Positions 8,559 to 18,434 of a DNA stretch of 64,000 nucleotides are shown piece after piece. Source of the stretch: Alistipes sp. Its GTDB lineage: Bacteria > Bacteroidota > Bacteroidia > Bacteroidales > Rikenellaceae. Where the stretch lies: positions 1 through 64,000 of the forward strand of contig JAGBCY010000023.1 in NCBI GenBank assembly GCA_017937765.1, in the 5' to 3' direction. The position numbers and the translations under genes are program-made. The notes below the pieces were generated by a model. That model had not been told where the DNA came from, did not search any database, and saw nothing but the letters and a program-made list of their open reading frames with translations. How positions within the stretch are numbered: position 1 is the first letter of the stretch; every line of letters starts with the position of its first letter.

Positions 8559-9656
8559 CTATTTGCTGTCACTCTCAGTGGCTGCGTCTGCCTCACCGAC
8601 CGTACCGGCTGCTTGCTGGGCACCGGGACGGAGTGCCCCGCCATTAAGCGGAGGTTGCTCGGCACCTTGAGGTCGCGAGCCTGGACCTGCCGGCGTAGAC
8701 ACCGCACCGGGACGAAGGCCCTGCTTGGCTTCTCCGGGCTTCAAAGGCATAGCACCTGCACCCACCGTGAGCGGCTGCTCGCCACCTCCCACCGGAAGAG
8801 TCGCAGGTCGACCTCCCATTGAGGGTGTAACGGGCGCGGGTCGCTCGGCCGGAGCCTCCTTCGCATCGGGACGCGCAGGACGCCCTGCCGCGGGCAGAGG
8901 CGAAATGTTACGATCCTCGGCCACGGGAGTGGTAGGTCGTGTAGGTGTCACAGCGGGACGCTGAGGTGTCACCTTAGCATCGCTCGCACCACCCTTTTCG
9001 CCATCCTCGGCCGACGTATCTACATCAGCCTCAGACTCTTCGTCACTCTCATCCGAGGGTTCCGGTTGGCTCATATCAAACTCCATCTCGGAGCTATACT
9101 TTCTGAAATGGATATTCTTAAGGTCCTCGTCGGCATCGAAGCCCACGCCGAAGTGCCAGCCATCGGGCTGCAGGACCTTGGTGTCGACGTTGGAGTAGAT
9201 CTTCTTGGTCGTTGCATTCCAGAAGAGCTGCTGGGTGTAAATCTCCGTGAGTCCCGTGACCACGGTATCACCCGTCTGGCGGTTCTTCTTGATTATGACC
9301 ACGTTGCCCTTTGCCTCCCACAGCTTCTGACGCTCGTAATAGATGGCATAGTTTGCCGTGATCGTTGCGTCCTCTAATGCGAGCGAGTCGGTAAAGGTGG
9401 TCATATGGATGCCTCGACGGAACTCTTGATATGGATTTGAGGCCATACTATATCCCTCCATCAATGGGGCGGTAAAGGTATAGGAACGCTTACCGTTCTC
9501 CATCATCGTTATCGTGCGATTCTCGCTCGACTCGGTCATCAACGTCTCGTAGTCGTAGACCGTAGCCGCGCCCTTCTTGTCACAGGAGAATAGCAATGAA
9601 GCACTCCCCAGTACGAGGAGTGCCAACATTGCAGTTCTTAACGATTTAAGGTACAT
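8559..9656 (-). CDS. lptC: LptC-like LPS export lipoprotein with long Pro/Gly-rich C-terminal tail
   Basis: 365 aa from the ATG at 9656, preferred over upstream codons because it gives a lipoprotein signal (MYLKSLRTAMLALLVLG then LLFSC). The middle (~45-190) matches LptC/OstA-type beta-jellyroll proteins of Bacteroidetes, which bridge the inner-membrane LptB2FG exporter and periplasmic LptA: repeated phrases such as ATITANYAIYYERQKLWEAKG are typical. From about residue 193 on, the protein is a low-complexity tail: first Asp/Glu/Ser-rich, then Pro/Ala/Gly/Arg-rich with repeated RPG/GGRPA-like units. This tail is nearly half the protein and is not part of the known fold. It lies 23 bp downstream of the TPR gene. 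Confidence 0.82.
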   Translation of the reverse strand: MYLKSLRTAMLALLVLGSASLLFSCDKKGAATVYDYETLMTESSENRTITMMENGKRSYTFTAPLMEGYSMASNPYQEFRRGIHMTTFTDSLALEDATITANYAIYYERQKLWEAKGNVVIIKKNRQTGDTVVTGLTEIYTQQLFWNATTKKIYSNVDTKVLQPDGWHFGVGFDADEDLKNIHFRKYSSEMEFDMSQPEPSDESDEESEADVDTSAEDGEKGGASDAKVTPQRPAVTPTRPTTPVAEDRNISPLPAAGRPARPDAKEAPAERPAPVTPSMGGRPATLPVGGGEQPLTVGAGAMPLKPGEAKQGLRPGAVSTPAGPGSRPQGAEQPPLNGGALRPGAQQAAGTVGEADAATESDSK

Positions 9657-9679
9657 AGTAGATGCCCTAATCCGATATA

Positions 9680-11026
9680 TTAGCGGTAGCGTACCGTTGT
9701 TGACTGACCCGATGCGAAGCCGCACTTAACAACGTAGCGGTCGCCAGAGGTGAGCTCTGCGAAGAAGCAAGCCTCCTGCTGGGGGAATGCAGCACGGTAA
9801 GCGTTCATAAGCTGCTGAGCAGCCTTCTGAACCTCGGGCTCATCCTTGAGAAGATTAACAGCCTGAGCCATAGCGTCGTATGCTGCCCAGTATACTGAAG
9901 CACCACCGATCTTATCATCCGAGCAGGGCGACGATGCGTAGCACTGACCGAGGATGAAGTATGAGTAGCCGTTGTCGGGGTTGATGCCGCGGAGCTCGCG
10001 AGCAGCCTCTGCTGCGGCCGAGTAGTTGCGGTTACCGATCTCGATAAGAGCAATCTGAACATACAAAGGCTCCTTCGATGTGGGGTTAGTCTCTACGGCC
10101 AAAGCCTCACGCAAGTACTTGAGAGCCTTGTCGTTCTCGCCACGGCCCTGGAAGCCCTGAGCAAGGAACAAAGCGGTCTCCGAAGAGGGGTTCACAGCGT
10201 AGTACTTCTCGGTAGTAGCGAAGAAGAAGTCGCTCGTACACTGAGCGCGTGACATAAGAGCCACAGCCTGAGAGAGCAATGCCTGATTGTCGGGATCGGC
10301 AGCGAGCTTCTGAGAGAAGAGCTCCTCGAGGTTCTCGCAGCTGGCAGCACCGCTGGTACCGAAGCTGCTCTCGAAGCTATCTCTATACTGCTCATCCTCA
10401 GCCGATACCTCAGCAAAGAGGGGCGAGAGACGCTCATACTCCGAGAGGATCATATCACTTGTAACGCTATCATCATACTCGAAGTCCTCGCATAGGAACT
10501 TATAGTACGAAGCAACGATATCGAGGTTGATACGGCCCGACTCGATAGCTGCATCGACAGCATCCTTCAAACCTGCGCGGAGCAAGGGGCGGTCGGTTGT
10601 GCAGTAGCGGAGCATATCACGAGCCTTCATATCGAGAATATAGTCCTTACCATTCTTCTGGTGGTCACCGAAGTAGATGACACGCTGGTCATAGATGAAG
10701 AGGATAGAGTCGATAAACACGCGCTTCTCCTCGACGCTACGTGCGCGCTGCGCCTTGTTCTTGTAGAGGGTAACACCACGAGCGAACGTCTGCTGCGACG
10801 CTGCGGGACAGCTGTTGAGCAACTGCTGGAAGTACTGAGTTGCGAGTTTGAAATCCTTAGCATCCAAAGCCTCCTTAAGGTAGTTACTTGCACTGATGTT
10901 AGCCTGACGCTCCTCAACAGTAGCACCCCACTTACCATAAACTTTGTCATCGCTAAAATCCTGCGCCGATGCCGACAAACCGACAACCATTGCAGCTGCT
11001 GCCAAAATAAATTTTACGCCTTTCAT
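9680..11026 (-). CDS. periplasmic tetratricopeptide-repeat protein
   Basis: 448 aa with a clear Sec signal peptide (MKGVKFILAAAAMVVGLSASA, cleavage before QDF). Helical repeats are visible at about 45-75 and again from 225 to 400 (ALFLAQGFQGRGENDKALKYL, and YSAAAEAARELRGINPDNGYS before SYFILGQ). TPR domains mediate protein interactions; no enzymatic motif is seen. The position between an outer-membrane barrel and LptC suggests an envelope-assembly role, which is inference. Confidence 0.82.
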   Translation of the reverse strand: MKGVKFILAAAAMVVGLSASAQDFSDDKVYGKWGATVEERQANISASNYLKEALDAKDFKLATQYFQQLLNSCPAASQQTFARGVTLYKNKAQRARSVEEKRVFIDSILFIYDQRVIYFGDHQKNGKDYILDMKARDMLRYCTTDRPLLRAGLKDAVDAAIESGRINLDIVASYYKFLCEDFEYDDSVTSDMILSEYERLSPLFAEVSAEDEQYRDSFESSFGTSGAASCENLEELFSQKLAADPDNQALLSQAVALMSRAQCTSDFFFATTEKYYAVNPSSETALFLAQGFQGRGENDKALKYLREALAVETNPTSKEPLYVQIALIEIGNRNYSAAAEAARELRGINPDNGYSYFILGQCYASSPCSDDKIGGASVYWAAYDAMAQAVNLLKDEPEVQKAAQQLMNAYRAAFPQQEACFFAELTSGDRYVVKCGFASGQSTTVRYR

Positions 11027-11077
11027 AAGTTTTAGTTTATATTTGTTTGTTTCTGTATTCTTCTATTTACCAACTTG

Positions 11078-12475
11078 TTAATCATACTTCTGGCGCACGA
11101 ACCAGTAGTCCGACGTGTCGACCGAGAAGAGGCTGAAGCCCAGCGTCACCTTATAGTAGTTTTGCTTCACAAGGCCTATACGCTCACCCCCGTAGTATGT
11201 GGGTTGCGAGGCGGGCATCATACGTCCGTACTCGAAGCCGATATTCACCGACGAGGCTCCCCACACCTTGATAGGGAGGCCAAGACCTGCCGTCACCGCC
11301 ATCTTATTCAAACGCTCTCCTGCGAATCGCTGGTAGTAGTTACCCAGACGCACACCAAAGCGGTACGAGATACGGTTCAGATAGTTACGCACGTCGGTGG
11401 AACGCGGTGTGTACTCGAAGCCGAGCTTTATGTCGTGGGTACGGGTGTAGGTCACGGGGAGGTTCTTCGGGTTGGCATTCTCGTTATACCCTTTGTTCGC
11501 ATCGCCCCACATTGCGTAGTTATAATCCAAACCACACGCCATCGTTCTGTTACGGTAGAAGAGGCCCACACCAAACTGGTGCGGCACCTGAAGCTCCATA
11601 ACCTCGATGTTGTCGCGCACGGGGTTGCTCTGAATCGAGTTAATCGTATTGTCGGTATAGACATAGCTATGCTTCTTTGGCTTTAGGCTGCCACCCAAGT
11701 CGTAGGTTGCACCGAGCGTAAAGAGTTGGGTCTCGGAGTAGAGGATATTCCACTGTACGCCCACCTGAAATTTGAAGTTGCTGACGCTATAACGATCCAA
11801 GCCAGTTGTCGAGGCGATGCTTCCCGAGCCGGTGATGTCATTCACTATCTCGGCCGAGTAGTTTCTCTCGATGTTTCCCCAGAAGTACTTAGCTGCCACG
11901 CCGATAGAGAAGTTACGCCAGGGCTCCCAACCCACCGACAGCTTCACCTCCGTGATATCGCCATCGCCGCTATAACCATACATCACGCGGCCTACATCTG
12001 CCCACGCATCCTCGCTCTGGTCCGTGGTCTTAATCTTATAACCGACGCTGCTATACGGTGCCACGCCGAACGATACACCGAGGCCCTTAGCCAGCGGGAA
12101 TGTCAACGCTAAGCTATGGATATTCACCGTGTTATAGGCAGTGCGTGCACGGCCAGCGTAGCTCTCGCCATTGTACTTCGACTGGCGATTGCGATAGTGT
12201 GTGCCATCGAAACCCACGTCGAAAAGAAAACTCTTGCGTGGCGCAACACTCGCGGCCGCGGGGTTAAGCAAGTTGACCTGTCCCATCGAACGCACAGCGA
12301 TACCCACGCCACCCATCGAGCGCATCTGCACCGAACCGGGCGTAAGCAACTCACCCGGGCCATACATCGAGTACGGCGAGTATGCGTTGACGCTGCTGGT
12401 CTGTGCTGAGGCCACGAAAGGCAGCATCAGCAACACGACAACAACCCAGTATATCCTTCTAACTCTGCTCTGCAT
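11078..12475 (-). CDS. outer-membrane beta-barrel protein (FadL/OmpP1-like)
   Basis: 465 aa. Signal peptide 1-24 (VVVVLLMLPFVASAQ), then an N-terminal hatch-like region (YSMYGPGELL, SMGGVGIA, NLLNPAA) and many alternating hydrophobic/aromatic strands ending in a strand before the C-terminus. The SMGGVGIA/NPAA phrases are characteristic of the FadL-like barrel family of Bacteroidetes, which moves hydrophobic compounds across the outer membrane; the substrate is unknown. Its start overlaps the end of coaX by 17 bp, so translation is probably coupled. Confidence 0.82.
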   Translation of the reverse strand: MQSRVRRIYWVVVVLLMLPFVASAQTSSVNAYSPYSMYGPGELLTPGSVQMRSMGGVGIAVRSMGQVNLLNPAAASVAPRKSFLFDVGFDGTHYRNRQSKYNGESYAGRARTAYNTVNIHSLALTFPLAKGLGVSFGVAPYSSVGYKIKTTDQSEDAWADVGRVMYGYSGDGDITEVKLSVGWEPWRNFSIGVAAKYFWGNIERNYSAEIVNDITGSGSIASTTGLDRYSVSNFKFQVGVQWNILYSETQLFTLGATYDLGGSLKPKKHSYVYTDNTINSIQSNPVRDNIEVMELQVPHQFGVGLFYRNRTMACGLDYNYAMWGDANKGYNENANPKNLPVTYTRTHDIKLGFEYTPRSTDVRNYLNRISYRFGVRLGNYYQRFAGERLNKMAVTAGLGLPIKVWGASSVNIGFEYGRMMPASQPTYYGGERIGLVKQNYYKVTLGFSLFSVDTSDYWFVRQKYD

Positions 12476-13190
12476 TGTATTCCAAAATTCTGCTTAGTCC
12501 GTATATTACCGGCTCACAGTCTGCAAATATCGCATTTTTAATTCTCTTTGCAAAATATTTTGCATCACCTCCGGTGAAAATTACGATTTTTTTTGCTTTT
12601 TCCGTTAAAAAGTCCTCGATATACCCCCGAATCTCGTACTCAACACCACGCATCACCCCCTGTTCGATAGCCTCACGCGTCGTGCGTCCCAGGTCCAAAA
12701 CCTCCTCCGTCGCCGAGCACAACGGCAGGCGAGCGGTATAGTCGGCAAGGGCACGGAATCGTGTGGTAACACCCGGTGATATGTTACCCCCGAGGTAGGC
12801 ACCATCCACAACAAAGTCGACGGTGATGGCCGTGCCAAAGTCGACAATCATAGCATCACACCCGGGATACAACGCCTCGACCCCCACAGCCGCAGCTATG
12901 CGGTCGGCACCGAGCGTCTCGGGCGAGTGGTAGCGGTTCTCGATAGGCATAGGCGTCCGTGCGGGAGAAAACTCCACGACATACGGCACCATCTCGCGTA
13001 GCTCGTGCACGACCTCCGTAGCGTCGCCTCGGGTCGATGCAACGATCGCTCGGCGGATGGTCCAGCGCGCTACGATGTCGCGCAACGTATCAGCGGTAAG
13101 TTGCTCACACACAAGCTCCTTTACCACCTCACTGTCACGCATAACCACGACCTTTGCGCGGCTGTTTCCGATATCGACAATCAGCTTCAT
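12459..13190 (-). CDS. coaX: type III pantothenate kinase
   Basis: 243 aa, standard for CoaX. It phosphorylates pantothenate in the first step of coenzyme A synthesis. Motifs: DIGNSRAKV near the N-terminus (phosphate-1 loop of the ASKHA fold), GADRIAAAVG and DFGTAITVDFV in the middle, and GGNISPGV. It starts 3 bp downstream of mfd's stop codon and overlaps the barrel gene, so it lies in the middle of a dense minus-strand operon. Confidence 0.94.
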   Translation of the reverse strand: MKLIVDIGNSRAKVVVMRDSEVVKELVCEQLTADTLRDIVARWTIRRAIVASTRGDATEVVHELREMVPYVVEFSPARTPMPIENRYHSPETLGADRIAAAVGVEALYPGCDAMIVDFGTAITVDFVVDGAYLGGNISPGVTTRFRALADYTARLPLCSATEEVLDLGRTTREAIEQGVMRGVEYEIRGYIEDFLTEKAKKIVIFTGGDAKYFAKRIKNAIFADCEPVIYGLSRILEYNAEQS

Positions 13191-13193
13191 TCT

Positions 13194-16100
13194 CTATGCC
13201 TCCCTCTTTGTCTCGGCAGCCGAGCGTAAGTGTCTTAGCATAGCGACACCCTCGGCCACAGAGTATATCTTTCTAACGGTCATCGACAGACGATTATTGT
13301 ATTGCTTAACCACAAAACGCGCAGGGTCCGACACCACCAACCTCAGCATATTGAGGAACGTATCGGTCTTGAAGAAGGGCGAATTATTATCGCCCACGAA
13401 GCGCGCGATGAGCAAGCCATTCTTAACCTTCACGTGCTCCATACCGAGCTCCACAGCCTCCCTACGCAGTTTTACAACGTTGATAAGCTCCTCAACAGGC
13501 TCGGGGATGGCACCGAAGCGATCCACGAGGCGCAGCCTCAAGGCATCGAAAGCCTCGTCCGTGCGCATAGCGTCGATCTCGCGATAGAGGCGCAACTTCT
13601 CGGCCTGCGAGCGAACATAACTATCAGGTATCGAAGCATCTACGTCGATATCAATGGTAGCATCGTCGACAAACGCAATCTCCTTCATCGCATCGTTTTC
13701 GGCCTGCGACAGACCCGACACATCCAAGCCCTCGGCACGCAACTCCGAGATCGCCTGATTCAGAATCTTTTGGTAGGTCTCGATACCCACATCGACGATA
13801 AAGCCGCTCTGTTCAGCACCCAGGAGGTTACCCGCACCGCGTATATCGAGATCCTGCATAGCGATATTGAATCCCGAGCCTAAGTCCGAGAACTCCTCGA
13901 TGGCCCTCAGACGACGACGCGCATCACCGCCGATAAGCTCATCGGGGGGCGAGAGCAGGTAGCAGAAGCCCTTGCGATCGGAGCGTCCCACACGGCCACG
14001 TAGCTGGTGCAGGTCGCTCAGTCCGAAGCGGTGTGCATCGTTGATTATTATGGTGTTAGCATTGCCAATATCTATGCCGTTCTCGATGATGGTAGTTGCC
14101 ACAAGCACGTCGAACTCGCCATAGATAAAGTCCATAATTAGCTTCTCGAGTTGCTCGGCAGGCATACGTCCGTGGCCCGTCATAACGCGAGCCTTAGGGC
14201 ATAGACGGGTGATGAGGCCCTGCAAAACAGGCAGATCCTCCACACGGTTGTGGACGAAGTAGACCTGACCTCCGCGCGCGAGCTCCTCCTCGATGGCATC
14301 GCGGATGACCTCCTCGCTAAACGTGTGCGACTCGGTGACGATAGGCTGGCGGTTGGGTGGCGGCGTGGATATCACCGACAGGTCGCGCGAGCCCATAAGC
14401 GAGAACTGCAACGTTCGCGGGATGGGCGTGGCGGTGAGCGTCAGCGTATCGACGGCGACGGAGAGCTGCGTGAGTTTCTCCTTAGCTGCCACGCCGAACT
14501 TCTGCTCCTCGTCGATGATAAGGAGTCCAAGATCGTGAAACTCAATCTGTTTCGAGAGCATCTTATGCGTACCGATGAGGATGTCGATCTTTCCCGACTT
14601 CAATTCCTCAGCTATACGTCGCGCCTCCTTTGCCGACTTCGTGCGGTTGAGATACTCCACCGTGACGGGCAGATCGCGTAGACGCTCCATAAACGAACGG
14701 TAGTGTTGCAGTGCAAGGATGGTTGTAGGCACGAGCACCGCCGTCTGCTTGCCATCGACCGCAGCCTTGAAGGCGGCACGTATGGCCACCTCGGTCTTAC
14801 CGAAGCCCACATCGCCACAGACGAGTCTATCCATCGGCTCGTCCGACTCCATATCGCGCTTCACAGCGGCGATGGCCGTCTGCTGGTCGGGCGTATCCTC
14901 CCACTTGAACGACGCCTCGAGCTCCTGTTGCAGGTAGCCATCCTCCGAGAAGGCATAACCCTTCGAGGCTTTACGCTTGGCATACAGAGCGATAAGCTCG
15001 CGCGAGATATCCTTGACAGCCCTCTTCGTCGTGGCCTTGAGCTTCTGCCAAGCGGCATTTCCCAACTTGTAAATCTTCGGCGGCTCGCCCTCGCCACTCT
15101 TGTAACGCGAGATGCGGTGCAGCGCGTGAACATTTACAAACAATATATCGTTATCCTTGTATATCAGCTTGATAACCTCCTTTGTGCGGCCATTCTCGTT
15201 GAGCCTAACAAGACCTCCGAAGCGACCCACACCGTGGTCGATATGCACCACATAATCGCCAACCTTCAAGGCGTTGAGCTCGGCGACGGTCATCTGCTCG
15301 TCGCGCTTAATCTCTCCACGTATGCGGTAGCGTTGATAGCGGTCAAATATCTGATGGTCAGTATATACGCATATCTTCAGATCATTATCCACGAAGCCCT
15401 CGTGAAGCACCACATCCTCCGCGCGGAACGACACCTCGCGTCGCCCCACCTGATGGAAGATATTCTGGAGACGCTCGATCTGCGCCTTGTTGTGCGACAA
15501 GATTGAGGTTGTATATCCACGCTCGGCATTCCACCGAACATCATCGGCCAACATCTCGAAGTTGCGGTTGAAAGCCGGCTGCGGCGCAGTGTTGAAGGTG
15601 ATGGCCGCATCTATCGGTCGCTCGCGGATGTTATCCTTCAGGACCACGAGTGTCGACTGCTCCCAATCCTTAAGCAGGGCTTGACGCGATGTGACGCGTT
15701 CGGCCAACTGCCGCGCATCATCCTCGCTCTCAGCCTGTTCCAACACCTTCTTACGTATGTCCGCAATCTTACGTAGCGCGAAATCGCCATCGTCGACCCA
15801 CCACGTCGCCTCACCGACAAAGCGTGCCAACGACACTCGCTCGCCACCCTCGTTCATCGTATTGGGTATGATATCCACCTCTTCGGGACGCTCCGCCGAC
15901 AGCTGGCTCGAGATGTCGAATCTGCGCAACGAGTCAACCTCGTCACCAAAGAAGTCGATGCGATAAGGCCGCGACTCGGCATACGAGAATACGTCGACGA
16001 TACCACCTCGCACCGAGTACTGACCCGGCTCGTAGACGAAGTCCACGCGCACGAAGCCCTGATCCGCGAGCCACGCCACGAGCTCCGACTGCTGGAGTTT

Positions 16101-16544
16101 ATCACCCACCTTGACACGTCGCGAGAGCTCGGCGAGCTCGACCCTCTGCGTCACGCTCTCGGCCAGAGCCTCGGGGTAAGTACATATCACCAAGTAGCCC
16201 TTCTTAAACGAGGTGACGGCGTTGAGCGTACCCGTGCGGCGCACGATGCCCTGAGCATCCTCCGCACCATAGGCCGCCGAGCGTTTATAGCCCGACGAGA
16301 AGAACGCAACACGCTCTTCGTCAAGAAGTTCGTACAGGTCATTAAGGAGATAGGCTGCACGGTCGCGATCCTCCGACAGGAAGATATGGATACCCCCCGT
16401 GCGCTCCACCATATCGGCGGCATAAAGCGAATAGGCTCCGCCGACCATCTGCTTAAGATGGACGGTAGAGCCTCTCTTTTCCAAACTTTTCTTAAGCTCG
16501 CCCGCACGTTTGGACTTGCGGACAAGACCTTTCAAATAGTCCAT
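13194..16544 (-). CDS. mfd: transcription-repair coupling factor
   Basis: 1116 aa. It removes stalled RNA polymerase and recruits UvrA for nucleotide excision repair. Order of parts: UvrB-like N-terminal region with the UvrA-binding surface, CarD-like RNA-polymerase interaction domain (KVGDYVVHIDHGVGRFGG, near 435-455), RecG-like helicase with Walker A GDVGFGKT (about 576-583) and Walker B IIDEEQKFG (about 674), the TLTATPIPRTL motif, and the C-terminal TRCF domain (about 960-1060). All key helicase motifs look intact. Confidence 0.96.
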   Translation of the reverse strand: MDYLKGLVRKSKRAGELKKSLEKRGSTVHLKQMVGGAYSLYAADMVERTGGIHIFLSEDRDRAAYLLNDLYELLDEERVAFFSSGYKRSAAYGAEDAQGIVRRTGTLNAVTSFKKGYLVICTYPEALAESVTQRVELAELSRRVKVGDKLQQSELVAWLADQGFVRVDFVYEPGQYSVRGGIVDVFSYAESRPYRIDFFGDEVDSLRRFDISSQLSAERPEEVDIIPNTMNEGGERVSLARFVGEATWWVDDGDFALRKIADIRKKVLEQAESEDDARQLAERVTSRQALLKDWEQSTLVVLKDNIRERPIDAAITFNTAPQPAFNRNFEMLADDVRWNAERGYTTSILSHNKAQIERLQNIFHQVGRREVSFRAEDVVLHEGFVDNDLKICVYTDHQIFDRYQRYRIRGEIKRDEQMTVAELNALKVGDYVVHIDHGVGRFGGLVRLNENGRTKEVIKLIYKDNDILFVNVHALHRISRYKSGEGEPPKIYKLGNAAWQKLKATTKRAVKDISRELIALYAKRKASKGYAFSEDGYLQQELEASFKWEDTPDQQTAIAAVKRDMESDEPMDRLVCGDVGFGKTEVAIRAAFKAAVDGKQTAVLVPTTILALQHYRSFMERLRDLPVTVEYLNRTKSAKEARRIAEELKSGKIDILIGTHKMLSKQIEFHDLGLLIIDEEQKFGVAAKEKLTQLSVAVDTLTLTATPIPRTLQFSLMGSRDLSVISTPPPNRQPIVTESHTFSEEVIRDAIEEELARGGQVYFVHNRVEDLPVLQGLITRLCPKARVMTGHGRMPAEQLEKLIMDFIYGEFDVLVATTIIENGIDIGNANTIIINDAHRFGLSDLHQLRGRVGRSDRKGFCYLLSPPDELIGGDARRRLRAIEEFSDLGSGFNIAMQDLDIRGAGNLLGAEQSGFIVDVGIETYQKILNQAISELRAEGLDVSGLSQAENDAMKEIAFVDDATIDIDVDASIPDSYVRSQAEKLRLYREIDAMRTDEAFDALRLRLVDRFGAIPEPVEELINVVKLRREAVELGMEHVKVKNGLLIARFVGDNNSPFFKTDTFLNMLRLVVSDPARFVVKQYNNRLSMTVRKIYSVAEGVAMLRHLRSAAETKREA

Positions 16545-16603
16545 ATCGCTTCACTACATTTTGCTCTCGAGAGTCGAGCCTAACTTAAAGCCCACCCTCG
16601 ATG

Positions 16604-16617
16604 CCGGGATATCCCGG
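16604..16617. repeat. perfect 14-bp palindrome between RNase G and mfd
   Basis: CCGGGATATCCCGG is a perfect palindrome directly before the RNase G stop codon on the plus map, that is, between the end of that gene and mfd on the minus strand. No T-run follows, so it is not a standard terminator; it may stabilise the RNase G mRNA end. Confidence 0.5.
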
Positions 16618-16619
16618 AC

Positions 16620-18176
16620 TTAAGCCTCCGAATTTATTAGAAGCGACTCACCCCTCTTATCGAGGTAGCTGACATCAATCATACCGACACTCTGGTCTGA
16701 TGATATGTCGATGCGCAGCTTGTACTTAAAAATCCAACGCATTCTGAGCGACCACAATCCGCGGCACAGATACGACTGAACATAGGGGCTAACCCTGAGG
16801 TTGACATATCGACACCCCTTCTCGGCGAGCAGCTGAACCTGACCCTCGATCTTCTTCTCGAGAAGCATCGTAGGCTCGACCTTACCCGTGCCGTGACACG
16901 TGGGACAGACGTCCGACGTCTCGGCAATGGCGATGGGACGCACACGCTGGCGCGTGATCTGCATAAGGCCGAACTTCGTGAGTGGCAGGATTGTATGCTT
17001 GGCCTTGTCGGTGGCCATCAGCTTCTGCATCTCCTGATACAAGGTCTGGCGACTCGGTGCCTTGCGCATATCGATGAAGTCGATGATAACGATACCACCC
17101 ATATCCCTCAATCGAAGCTGTCGCGCTATCTCCGCAGCAGCGGCGAGGTTCACCTCGAGGGCCGTCTGCTCCTGATCGTCCTCCGCCTTAGTGCGATTTC
17201 CGGAGTTCACGTCGATGACGTGCATAGCCTCCGTGTGTTCGATGATGAGGTATGCGCCACGGCGCAACGATACGTACTTTGCAAATAACGACTTTATCTG
17301 TTTCGCGACATCGAAGTTTTCGAAGATGGGCACCTTGCCCTTATAGAGCTTCACCAAGTGCTCCATATCGGGCTTAATGGCGTGAACGTAGCTCTTAATC
17401 TCGTTATACATAGCCTCGTCGTCGACCGAAATCTGCGAGAACGTATCGTTCAACGAGTCGCGAATGATGGTGTTTACTCGGCTCATCTCGCTCATCAAGC
17501 GTGCGGGAGCCTCGCTCTTGCGCATAGCGGCAAGAGCCCTGTTCCATCTCTCGATAAGAGAGAGTATGTCTTGCATAATGTCGATGTCCTCGGCCTCGGC
17601 AGCTGCCGTGCGTATGATGACACCGAAGTTGTGTGGCAGCACCTCCTGTGCCACCTTTCTAAGTCGTTTCTTTGCAGCGTTCGAACGTATCTTCGCCGAC
17701 ACAAACACCTTGTTCGAGAATGGGACGAGCACAACGTTGCGACCCGCCAGCGATATCTCGGCCGTAAGTCGCGGGCCCTTAGTCGATATCGCCTCCTTGG
17801 CGATCTGGACCATAACGGTCTGACCAACCTTCAGGTGGTCGCCGATGCGTCCCTCCTTTGCCAACTGCGGCTCGAGCTTCATACTCTCAACTCTAAGCGA
17901 ACGCTTCCCCTGCTCGCGGCTATCGACAAGCTGTGTGAGCGACGTGAAGTCGGGGCCCAGGTCGAGGTAGTGGATGAAGGCATCCTTCTCGTGACCTATG
18001 TTTACGAATGCTGCGTTCAATCCGGGCATTATTTTGCGCACGCGACCCAAGTAGATGTCGCCCACGGCAAAGCCCGTCTGGCACTGCTCCTTGTTCAACT
18101 CGACAAGCACCTTATCCTCGCAAAGTGCTATCGAGACCTCCGTTGGATTTACATTGATAATTAATTCTCTGTTCAT
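16620..18176 (-). CDS. rng: ribonuclease E/G family endoribonuclease
   Basis: 518 aa. The ATG at 18176 (MNRELIINVNP) is preferred over one four codons upstream because relatives begin this way. It cleaves single-stranded RNA in rRNA and mRNA processing. Parts in order: S1 RNA-binding domain (about 36-125, VGDIYLGRVRKIMPGLNAAF), catalytic core with Mg-binding Asp in VIDVNSGN (about 318-325) and IIDFIDM (about 360), and the Zn-link CPTCHGTGKV (about 422-431). It lacks the long C-terminal scaffold of RNase E. It precedes mfd on the minus strand. Confidence 0.93.
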   Translation of the reverse strand: MNRELIINVNPTEVSIALCEDKVLVELNKEQCQTGFAVGDIYLGRVRKIMPGLNAAFVNIGHEKDAFIHYLDLGPDFTSLTQLVDSREQGKRSLRVESMKLEPQLAKEGRIGDHLKVGQTVMVQIAKEAISTKGPRLTAEISLAGRNVVLVPFSNKVFVSAKIRSNAAKKRLRKVAQEVLPHNFGVIIRTAAAEAEDIDIMQDILSLIERWNRALAAMRKSEAPARLMSEMSRVNTIIRDSLNDTFSQISVDDEAMYNEIKSYVHAIKPDMEHLVKLYKGKVPIFENFDVAKQIKSLFAKYVSLRRGAYLIIEHTEAMHVIDVNSGNRTKAEDDQEQTALEVNLAAAAEIARQLRLRDMGGIVIIDFIDMRKAPSRQTLYQEMQKLMATDKAKHTILPLTKFGLMQITRQRVRPIAIAETSDVCPTCHGTGKVEPTMLLEKKIEGQVQLLAEKGCRYVNLRVSPYVQSYLCRGLWSLRMRWIFKYKLRIDISSDQSVGMIDVSYLDKRGESLLINSEA

Positions 18177-18255
18177 AATCAGAAACAATGCAAATCGTTA
18201 AGTTTCGGCATTGTCCGCGACGGACAACACCTCGAATTTTAAAGAACCTATTCTC

Positions 18256-18291
18256 AAAAATAGAGGAAGCTAAGGACCCAGCCTTAGCTCC
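18256..18291 (-). terminator. intrinsic terminator after the HU and small basic protein genes
   Basis: On the minus strand GGAGCTAAGG pairs with CCTTAGCTTCC around a 6-nt loop (stem arms 18265-18275 and 18282-18291, one bulge) followed by a CTATTTTTG tail. Confidence 0.8.
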
Positions 18292-18316
18292 ATCTATGTC
18301 CTAAAAGAGAAGTGAC

Positions 18317-18406
18317 TTACTTCTTCTTATGACGATTCTTGCGAAGACGCTTCTTACGCTTGTGCGTAGCCATCTTATGACGCTTGTGCTTCTTTCCGTT
18401 TGGCAT
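18317..18406 (-). CDS. 29-residue basic AURKAIP1/COX24-domain protein
   Basis: The ATG at 18406 to TAA at 18317 encodes 29 residues, MPNGKKHKRHKMATHKRKKR followed by LRKNRHKKK. More than half of the residues are Lys, Arg or His. Identical-length, near-identical peptides occur throughout Bacteroidetes and are named for the AURKAIP1/COX24 (mS38-like) domain, suggesting a small ribosome-bound protein; that role is inference here. It lies 28 bp downstream of the HU gene on the same strand and before a shared terminator. Confidence 0.85.
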   Translation of the reverse strand: MPNGKKHKRHKMATHKRKKRLRKNRHKKK

Positions 18407-18434
18407 AACTTATAATAATTAAAAGGTTTGTATA

